Positions 1 through 6,619 of a stretch of DNA of 64,000 bases are shown here, in pieces; the stretch's first letter is position 1, and each line of letters starts with the position of its first letter. The notes under the pieces were generated by a model. The model had not been told where the DNA came from, ran no database searches, and saw nothing but the letters and a program-made list of their open reading frames with translations. The translations under genes were made by a program, and so were the position numbers. Source of the DNA: Drosophila persimilis (lineage: Eukaryota > Arthropoda > Insecta > Diptera > Drosophilidae); contig NW_020825352.1 in assembly GCF_003286085.1 (NCBI RefSeq), forward strand, positions 62,001-126,000. The letters are read 5' to 3'.

Positions 1-507
1 CGAAAACATATGGGCATAACATTTGTTCTTGTTTTGTTTATGTGCACTTAAATGCTCTTTTGTTAGTGCGAAAGCGCCGCTATTTTTGGAACCCGTTGCA
101 CTTTCGCTTGGGGCTATTTTTGTCTGCGTGTTTGTACGTGTATTTGATGGCGGTTTTTCTTGTATGTTGGCGTCTGTTTTTGGTGGGATTGGCGGGTATT
201 TTCTAACATATATACCCCTGTCCACGAAACGACGCTCGAACTCCAGCACCGTAGCTCCCAAGGAGCTCAGGGTACTCTCTGGCGAGTCCGTCTCCAACTC
301 AGCCAGATCCGCATCCCCCTCTGAGTCGAACATTGGTTCGAAGAGGGAAGCATTTGCGGAGGGGTTCCCTCCCAGGGGCCTGGTCATTATATCGGTAGCA
401 CTATTTTGAGTAACGCACTCACCACCCGCTTCGGCTCTTGCCGAGTTGTCCATATCATCCATAACATCCATTTTGTTGGTCGTCAGATTTGGAGCAAGTG
501 CGTCCAT
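1..507 (-). CDS. gag: Gag (ORF1), N-terminal part only
   Basis: The first 169 residues of a telomeric Gag start at the CAT on 505-507 (ATG on the minus strand) and run off the left edge without a stop. The visible part has the same start (MDALAPNLTTNKMDVMDDMD) as several downstream copies. It then has an acidic stretch around residues 58-90 and a Pro-rich segment. The zinc-knuckle half lies outside the window. Nothing seen here suggests damage. Confidence 0.85.
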   Translation of the reverse strand, partial: MDALAPNLTTNKMDVMDDMDNSARAEAGGECVTQNSATDIMTRPLGGNPSANASLFEPMFDSEGDADLAELETDSPESTLSSLGATVLEFERRFVDRGIYVRKYPPIPPKTDANIQEKPPSNTRTNTQTKIAPSESATGSKNSGAFALTKEHLSAHKQNKNKCYAHMFS

Positions 508-732
508 TTGGTGGCCTGGTCCAGGTACTCAGTAGCTTGCTTTTCCTTCCTCTTTCCTCAGTTGGGTTTATTGGCTTCACTATTACGGCACGGTTACAGA
601 TGATTATATTGCATTATTTGCAATTATTTGGCACATATTGTTTGTTTAGTTTCCATTTAATTTAATCCCGGTTTAAACATGTATTTTAATACATTTAAAG
701 TTCCACATAAAACAACAAAAAACACAAGTCAC
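1..732 (-). mobile_element. E0: 5' part of a HeT-A-like element, cut by the window edge
   Basis: This is the 5' end of a gag-only type telomeric retrotransposon on the minus strand. It holds the first 169 codons of gag and a 225-nt 5' UTR (508-732). The 5' terminus directly abuts the oligo(T) run at 733, which is the oligo(A) tail of E1. Whether E0 is gag-only or RT-bearing cannot be told, because both classes share this region. Its 5' UTR and N-terminal gag allele match those of E2, E4, E5, E6, E8 and E11. Confidence 0.88.
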
Positions 733-2208
733 TTTTTTTTTTTTCGATGTAATTAGATGCGCGTGCACGCCTACGATGCGCACACTCGCCCGCCAGCTTT
801 GCTACTGGCGGAGTTTATTTCCAGCTTTTCCTATTACCATAACTTCGGCAATTTACATTTAAGCTTAACTTACAACAATGATGTGATTTTTAAAATTGGC
901 GGGCAATTGACATTAACATTACATTAACATTAACATCTACAGACATGTTTACATTCTATCAGTATTACAGTCTGGTAGCCCTATTTTGACATTCGCAATA
1001 ATTGACGTACATTTATACAAACAAAGAGATAAGTATTGAACAGATTGCAACATTAATGATATTTATAGACTAATTTAATTCTATTTATTTTCTATTTCAG
1101 GTACTGGAGGATCATCGTCGTCGTCTGGAGCAGAGTGGATGGCACAGGGCGCATCCGCCTCAGCGCTGGATGTGCACGTGTGTGTGATGCAGCAGATCAC
1201 GCATCTGCAGCATCAGAATTGGCAGAGGCAGAATCCAGGAGTTGGCGTGGATGGTGATGGTGTTTGACGAGCGACTCTGGTCCGGCCGCCCACGTTGCTT
1301 CTGCCTGGAGAAATGGGGATTGACACTGGTCCGGCCAATCGGGGTGCGATGACCAGTGGAAATGGCCGCAGTGGAGATGGCCGCATATGAGTGCGGATTG
1401 GCTGCATCCGAGTGGCTCTGGTCCGGCCACCCAGGATGCACTGTCGATGTAGATGGAGATGGAGATGGCGCGCTGGCCATTGGTGTCTGTATTGGCTGGC
1501 CTCGTCGTTGGATTGCTGCTGCTGTTTTGTGATGATGGCGTGACGTCACGGCCATCGGTTGACGGCAGCGTTGTTGGAGGGGCGTCCAAATTGGGCCCAA
1601 CTTGCAACAAAATGTTGCGGTTGGTGGCGAGGCAGGTACTGGAGAGGCTGATCTGTGAGTGTATTGAAGGTAAGTGTGATTAGTAGAAGTAATGGCTATT
1701 TTGTGTTGATGCGTGAATTGATGTTTTTTTTCTTCTTTTAGCGGCAGTCTGGATGTTGATGGCGACGACGATAGGGGCCTCAAATTTCGCCCATTTGGCA
1801 GGAATTGGATGGCGAATTTGGTGTGGCAACTGCTGGAGAGGCAGATCTATCGGAGGCGTGGCAGGTACGTATGTTTTGTGTATGTTTGGACCTTTTGTGT
1901 TGATGTGTATATTGACGTCATTTTGGTTTATTTACAGTGGCTGCTCTGGACCTGTGCGGTGGATTGTCCGGAGCGTCGTCAATATATTCCAAAATGTCGT
2001 CCAATTGGCATCAAATGTGTGGTGTTGATGAAGGGGCAGCTGCTGGAGGGGCAGATCTGTCGGAGGCGTGGCAGGTACGTGTGATTATTTTGAGTTTTGT
2101 CCATATTTTGTTGGTATGCGAATTGACGTCATTTTGTTTTATTTCAGTGGCTGCTCTGGACCTGTGCGGTGGATTGTCAGGCTGCCTCAGGACCGACTTT
2201 TGGGCTCA
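733..2208 (-). other. E1 3' UTR, with antisense introns and 3'-terminal hairpin
   Basis: The sense strand has no convincing protein. The 207-aa and 137-aa minus-strand frames here are Ser/Thr/Pro/His-rich and differ between subfamilies. On the plus strand there are three intron-like segments: 1670-1741 (GTAAGT..TTTTAG, 72 nt), 1865-1937 (GTACGT..TTACAG, 73 nt) and 2075-2147 (GTACGT..TTTCAG, 73 nt). A further acceptor (tctatttcag) ends at 1100. TGACGTCA palindromes lie at 1541-1548, 1913-1920 and 2124-2131. CATTAA-type repeats occupy 911-936. An AATAAA on the sense strand lies at 814-819, and the terminal hairpin is described separately. Confidence 0.8.
761..811. promoter_or_regulatory. Conserved 3'-end hairpin and palindrome, next to the oligo(A) tail
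   Basis: CCGCCAG (790-796) and CTGGCGG (805-811) form a perfect 7-bp inverted repeat with an 8-nt loop, 45 nt from the oligo(A) junction. The palindrome GCGTGCACGC lies at 761-770. The hairpin recurs without change at 5621, 13383, 18416, 23434, 28583, 33450, 38283, 43504, 48526, 53524, 58729, 63766 and 63862. Its constancy in a fast-changing UTR suggests a role in RNA 3'-end recognition, poly(A) site choice or promoter activity. In D. melanogaster HeT-A the promoter for the next element lies in the 3' end of its upstream neighbour. The exact role here is inference. Confidence 0.6.
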
Positions 2209-2312
2209 TCAAAAGTAGTCAGAGTAGTAGCTATCGTAGTCGTCTAGGATATCCGCTATCTCGTCGTCAACTGAATCGTCGTCCGTCCACTGGTCGTCGC
2301 CATCGTCGCTGA
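1453..2312 (+). other. Candidate spliced antisense ORF (213 codons) across E1 3' UTR
   Basis: If the three antisense introns are removed, the exons 1453-1669, 1742-1864, 1938-2074 and 2148-2312 join into one open frame of 642 nt. It has an ATG at 1453 (in-frame TAG just upstream at 1450) and ends at TGA 2310-2312. Intron phases are 1, 1 and 0. The first exon encodes a hydrophobic stretch around residues 8-25 that could be a signal anchor; the last exon is Arg/Ser-rich and lies antisense to the end of gag. I recognise no domain. The same frame is present in E7 (34113-34972). In E3, E4, E9 and E10 it is stopped in exon 1 by CAG to TAG, and in E5, E8 and E11 the first exon is shifted. A protein product is therefore uncertain. 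Confidence 0.3.
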
Positions 2313-5300
2313 GTGCTTCGCAGTCCATATCAGAGTCCTCCGATACGGCTGCGGCGTCAGGTTGTGAATTGGCGGCGGGCCTTGTAGGTGTTGGTGTTGG
2401 TGCTGGTGCTGCTGCTGGTGTCTGTGTTGGAGGATTGGCCGCTGCTGAGCCACGGCCCTTTGCCTCCGTCAGGCTTGCAATTAGTATGGTAAGCTCTTGC
2501 AGTCTTTTCTCCAAGTTTTCTATTTTGACGGCGTACTCTTTCAGGATTTCCACACACTTGCCATCGCATTGGATGGCCGGCTGCTGCTGATGCTGGGGAT
2601 TTCTCGGCGTCTGGAAACGATTTGGAGTTGGCTGCACCCGTTGATCGCGCTGGCATTGGCGCCCCTTGGCCTGTGGCTGGGAATGATGGCCGCGATGCTG
2701 GTGCTGCTGCTGGTGCTGCCGACCCAAATTGTGACCGCGCTGCTGCTGTTTTTGTTTATGTTGCTGCTGCTGCTCTTCCCTTAGGTTTTGCTGGAACTTG
2801 GCCAAATGATTTTCGGCCGGATTGGCTTGCGCACCTCGGCTATACAAGGGCCTGCGGGTGTTGGGCGTTGCTGCTGCTGCTGCAGCTGGTGTTGGTGCTG
2901 CTTTGGCCCCCTGTCTGCCGCTTGAGTGCTGCTGTTGTTGTTGGTGTTGTGGCCGCTTCTTTTGAGATGACTGCTGTTGTTTGGGGGCGGGGATATGAGG
3001 CTGCTGTTGCTGGGAATGACGAAGACTGTTCTTCGGCTGTTGCCGTTCTGCCGCTCGTGGCTGCTGCTGCTGCTCAGCATTCCCGGACCGCAACACCCTG
3101 CTGTAGGAAGGCCTGCCATTACCTCTGGTGCCTGTGTTTGCTGTCTGCTGTTGTTGCTGGGATTGGGATTGGCGACTCGGCTGCTGAGTTTGTGGGCGTT
3201 GTTGGTCAGTTGGCTGCTGTGGCTGCTGGCGTTGCTGTTGGTACTGCTGCCTTTGCTGCTCAGCGATGAGCCTGTTTGCCCTTAAATGGCTGCGGGCCTT
3301 TTTGTAGGCGGGACAACCCTTGTAGCAGCTCACGTGCTTGCCGCTACAATTGGCGCATTTGGGATCCTCCTGCCTGGGTTTCCTGCATGCTGTTGTGGGG
3401 TGATCTCCTGCGCATTTCATGCACTTGTATGGCCGCCTGCAATAGTTCTTAGTATGCCCAAACTCCTGGCACCGATGGCACTGCGCTGGATCGCGTGGCT
3501 TGGCTTGTCTTACTATGGAGACGCATTGATTGGCCAGGTTTTTAATGTCCAGAATTGCCTCATGGCCGCCATCCGCCTTGGGCTGAATTTCAACCTCAAA
3601 AATATTTAGAGGCCTTCCATTAAAACGGTGTTTTAAACCTCGGATAAACCTCGCAGTAAATCCGAGTCGTTCAAGCTCCTCAGAGATCCAGCTGCTGGGC
3701 GTGGTGTGGTGTAAGTGTCGCACTATTACACGATAGCCCCTTTCGCTGCGCGGCTGGTGTGTGTGCAATTGGGTGCTGTCTTCAGCTAGGGCGTTCTGAA
3801 TGGCGTTGTATGTTATCAAGTCGTCGCAGTGGACTCTGAGTCCACTGTTGGCCATCGATTTCGTCGTGAATTTCCCCACGTTCGGATTTGTTGTCAATTT
3901 GTTAATCAGGGGTAAAATTGCAGGCACCAGGGGCAGGAAGATTGTTGGGACCTTGGTGCTGCGTAATGACGGTTGGACTGGCGTTATATTTATGCTAATG
4001 TCTGGCTGATGTTGCGGCTGATGATTGTCCGTTTCCATCTGTTGGCTTTCAGCCTCTATCCTTTGGGGCTCCCTATGTTGGACCTCCAGAACCGGAACCA
4101 CACTATTTGACGGTGTGCGTATTTGCCCAGCATCTGACTCCATCTGCCGGGTCTCATGATGCAGCCTTTTCGCGAATTGGCTCTTGAACATGGGCGTGTC
4201 CAGAGTGAGGCAGGTGAAGTCATCGTCATCTGTATCCGTTTCGATCGCCGCGCATCTTCTTTTGAGCGGCGAGCGAAACGAATTTGTAGTCAATTTATCC
4301 TTTGCTATAGGGGTAAGGGGCAGGGGCGAGGGCATTTCATTGGCCAGTAGCGGGGGAACGCTAATTAGCCATTCCTTTACCAGTTTTGTTCTGGTACTAG
4401 GCCTTGTCTGAGTATTATGCTCGTCCGCCTGAGTCAGAGTGGGCAGCAAGCATTTTCTGCTTCTGCTAGAATTATTGCGTTCAGCTGTCGTCAAACTTTG
4501 TTGCTGTTGCTGGTCATTGTTTTTCTGTGTGCCGTTTATGGTTTCGGCATAAGTCAGTGTGTTTGTCTTTGTTTTGTTATTGGCGTAGGTCAGGCTAGCT
4601 TCGTTCTTGTATGTGTTTGTGTTTTGGTTCGGCGGGAGAGAGCAAGCATCTCTCTTTTTGTCATAAGTGTGTGAGTGCTTGTTTGGCGGCAAACGCTTTG
4701 GGGCTTGATGTGACGAGCCTCCGTTTTGATTGTGCGCCGAGGGTTCGGCTGCCGAGAGAGCGCAAGCGTCGCTCTCTCTGATGCTTGTGTGAGTTGTTTG
4801 CTTGTTTTTGTTTTCGCTAATGTTTTGGCACGAAAACATATGGGCATAACATTTGTTCTTGTTTTGTTTATGTGCACTTAAATGCTCTTTTGTTAGTGCG
4901 AAAGCGCCGCTATTTTTGGAACCCGTTGCACTTTCGCTGGGGGCTATTTTTGTCTGCGTGTTTGTACGTGTATTTGATGGCGGTTTTTCTTCTATGTTGG
5001 CGTCTGTTTTTGGTGGGATTGGCGGGTATTTTCTAACATATAAACCCCTGTCCACGAAACGACGCTCGAACTCCAGCACCGTAGCTCCCAAGGAGCTCAG
5101 GGTACTCTCTGGCGAGTCCGTCTCCAACTCAGCCAGATCCGCATCCCCCTCTGAGTCGAACATTGGTTCGAAGAGGGATGCATTTGCGGAGGGGTTCCCT
5201 CCCAGGGGCCTGGTCGATATGACGGCAGAACTTATTTGAGTAACGCACTCACCACCCGCTTCGGCTCTTGCCGAGTTGTCCATAGCATCCATAACATCCA

Positions 5301-5337
5301 TATTATTGGTCGTCAGATTTGGAGCAAGTGCGTCCAT
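2209..5337 (-). CDS. gag: Gag nucleocapsid-like protein (ORF1), 1042 aa, intact
   Basis: The only protein of this element. HeT-A Gag proteins enter the nucleus, gather at telomeres and carry element RNA there. Visible features: an acidic N-terminal part (about 58-90); an Asn/Thr/Lys-rich low-complexity region; a basic KRR stretch near 360; a PRE_C2HC-like segment (about 537-615); three zinc knuckles, CCHC at 620-633 (C-x2-C-x4-H-x4-C) then further Cys/His sets to about 675; a long Gln-rich region (about 690-900); a predicted coiled coil (about 930-960); and a very acidic tail ending DDYDSYYSDYF. The Jockey-type knuckles fit RNA binding. The start is the first ATG after a 225-nt leader. Variants peculiar to this copy include Cys for Arg before the second QN motif (SCQNISEN). 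Expression is presumably from the 3' end of the upstream neighbour. Confidence 0.9.
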   Translation of the reverse strand: MDALAPNLTTNNMDVMDAMDNSARAEAGGECVTQISSAVISTRPLGGNPSANASLFEPMFDSEGDADLAELETDSPESTLSSLGATVLEFERRFVDRGLYVRKYPPIPPKTDANIEEKPPSNTRTNTQTKIAPSESATGSKNSGAFALTKEHLSAHKQNKNKCYAHMFSCQNISENKNKQTTHTSIRESDACALSAAEPSAHNQNGGSSHQAPKRLPPNKHSHTYDKKRDACSLPPNQNTNTYKNEASLTYANNKTKTNTLTYAETINGTQKNNDQQQQQSLTTAERNNSSRSRKCLLPTLTQADEHNTQTRPSTRTKLVKEWLISVPPLLANEMPSPLPLTPIAKDKLTTNSFRSPLKRRCAAIETDTDDDDFTCLTLDTPMFKSQFAKRLHHETRQMESDAGQIRTPSNSVVPVLEVQHREPQRIEAESQQMETDNHQPQHQPDISINITPVQPSLRSTKVPTIFLPLVPAILPLINKLTTNPNVGKFTTKSMANSGLRVHCDDLITYNAIQNALAEDSTQLHTHQPRSERGYRVIVRHLHHTTPSSWISEELERLGFTARFIRGLKHRFNGRPLNIFEVEIQPKADGGHEAILDIKNLANQCVSIVRQAKPRDPAQCHRCQEFGHTKNYCRRPYKCMKCAGDHPTTACRKPRQEDPKCANCSGKHVSCYKGCPAYKKARSHLRANRLIAEQQRQQYQQQRQQPQQPTDQQRPQTQQPSRQSQSQQQQQTANTGTRGNGRPSYSRVLRSGNAEQQQQPRAAERQQPKNSLRHSQQQQPHIPAPKQQQSSQKKRPQHQQQQQHSSGRQGAKAAPTPAAAAAATPNTRRPLYSRGAQANPAENHLAKFQQNLREEQQQQHKQKQQQRGHNLGRQHQQQHQHRGHHSQPQAKGRQCQRDQRVQPTPNRFQTPRNPQHQQQPAIQCDGKCVEILKEYAVKIENLEKRLQELTILIASLTEAKGRGSAAANPPTQTPAAAPAPTPTPTRPAANSQPDAAAVSEDSDMDCEALSDDGDDQWTDDDSVDDEIADILDDYDSYYSDYF

Positions 5338-5563
5338 TTGGTGGCCTGGTCCAGGTACTCAGTAGCTTGCTTTTTCTTCCTCTTTCCTCAGTTGGGTTTA
5401 TTGGCTTCCCTGAATTAAGGCACGATCACAGATGATTATATTGCATTATTTGCAATTATTTGGCACATATTGTTTATTTAGTTTCATTTAATTTAGTCCC
5501 GGTTTAAACATGTATTTTAATACATTTAAAGTTCCACATAAAACAACAAAAAACACAAGTCAC
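5338..5563 (-). promoter_or_regulatory. E1 5' UTR (leader type 2)
   Basis: About 225 nt between the element's 5' end and gag. All copies have the same sharp 5' terminus (plus-strand aagtcac against the neighbour's oligo(T)). Near it is an inverted repeat, ATGTATT-TT-AATACAT (679-694 in E0, same place here). On the antisense strand a strong pyrimidine tract ends in CAG at 5391 and would make a good splice acceptor. Two leader variants exist: the one here (also in E12, and nearly so in E7) and the one in most other copies. No TATA box is evident. Confidence 0.6.
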
Positions 5564-5948
5564 TTTTTTTTTTTTCGATGTAATTAGATGCGCGTGCACG
5601 CCTACGATGCGCACACTCGCCCGCCAGCTTTGCTACTGGCGGAGTTTATTTCCAGCTTTTCTTATTACCATAACTTCGGCAATTTACATTTAAGCTTAAC
5701 TAACAACAATGATGTGATTTTTAAAATTGGCGGGCTGTTAACATTAACATTAGCATTACAGTAGCATTACATTAACATTAACATTAAAACATGAAACTAA
5801 TGGTCTGGCAGCCCTTATGTGTCAATCACAGGATTAACGTACATAAATCAGCGGTGGTCACAAACAGATAAGTATTGACAATATTTGAACAATTGTTTAC
5901 ATTTTAATTTAATTTAATTCTATTTTATTTCTATTTGCAGGTACTGGA
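5564..5948 (-). other. E2 3' UTR
   Basis: Only 385 nt follow the pol stop codon. They include the 12-nt oligo(A) tail (5564-5575 on the plus strand), the palindrome and hairpin (5621-5642), an AATAAA, and a longer CATTAA-type repeat than in other copies (5737-5789). On the plus strand an antisense acceptor (ctatttgcag) ends at 5940, at the same place as in the gag-only elements. This shared end explains how one RT could serve both element types. Confidence 0.8.
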
Positions 5949-6619
5949 TCATCGTCGTCGTCTGGAGCAGAGTGTTTGGCACGGTGCGCAACCGTACGGC
6001 GCTGGATGAGCGCGTGTGTAAGGTGCGGCAGGAGACGTGGACAATGCACAGCGCCGTGCAGAGTGGATGGAGCGATCGCCGTGGTCCTCCAGGTGGCCCG
6101 GGATTCGGCCAGATTTGTGTGGCGATGGTTGCCAGCAGCCATGAAGTGCAGGAAAACCACCCCTGCGTGGATTCGGATGCGCCATGTGTGCAGCGCAAGC
6201 GTGTCCAAATTGGCATTCATAGCCAACCAGCAGCCGTGATGACTCTCGTCCGCGGAGCCCTTCTGGAGGCCGGATGCCGTGGTGACGCCCATGAGAAAGG
6301 ATCAGAGGAGCAACTAGGGGTGTCGCCCGGTGTCGCAAGCGTGTTTGTACACGCTTCAGGTGAGTTTTGTGCCGTTTTATATTACTCTGTGGAGGGGATA
6401 ATTTTGCAAATTTTAATGTCATTTTTACATTTACCAGGTACAACGACAATGTCCACCACAGGAACATTGGACTTGCTGCGGCCGGATTGCGGCGTCCCAG
6501 TGAGCGGCGCCTTGCTGCACCAAAGTGCGGAGTCACTGTGGCGGTGTGCGCAATGTGCCGGCCGGCATCATCGTCGTTGTTGTGGTCATCGTCATCTGAG
6601 ATGGATTGGACATCGGTGA
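5942..6619 (+). other. Antisense ORF with a 78-nt intron-like segment, opposite the pol C-terminus
   Basis: From the antisense acceptor at 5940 the plus strand is open in one frame to a TGA at 6617-6619 (about 225 codons). A typical short intron, GTGAGT at 6360 to ACCAG at 6437, lies inside it. It is 78 nt, so the frame stays open spliced or unspliced. The start of this frame resembles the same frame in the gag-only 3' UTRs (a shared YW-II-VVVWSRV-type start), which suggests a shared antisense unit. The opposite strand is the open C-terminal part of pol, so antisense openness may be a by-product. No domain is recognised. Confidence 0.3.

Larger units (their letters stand above)
733..5563 (-). 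mobile_element. E1: full-length HeT-A-like non-LTR retrotransposon (gag only)
   Basis: A complete element of about 4.8 kb: 5' UTR 5338-5563, gag 2209-5337, 3' UTR 745-2208 and an oligo(A) tail read as 12 T at 733-744. There are no LTRs and no reverse transcriptase frame; gag is followed directly by a long 3' UTR. This layout, with same-direction joining to E0 and E2, is that of Drosophila HeT-A. E1 shares the first part of its gag and its 5' UTR variant with E12, and its 3' UTR with E7. Such an element must borrow RT activity, since it encodes only Gag. Confidence 0.92.

Noticed and set aside
23..409. 128-aa plus-strand frame with hydrophobic start, opposite the N-terminal part of gag, repeated in every element
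   Set aside because: It is the exact antisense of conserved gag codons and its openness follows from gag composition. No splice or start context supports it.
524..561. Possible antisense intron in the 5' UTR (GTACTC to CTCAG)
   Set aside because: At 38 nt it is too short for a Drosophila intron. The pyrimidine-rich acceptor may still be used with a more distant donor, which I could not identify.
2622..3269. 215-aa plus-strand Ala/Leu/Val-rich frame opposite gag (and similar frames in each copy)
   Set aside because: It is the antisense shadow of CAG/Gln-rich gag; CTG repeats read as Leu, Cys or Ala runs with few stops.
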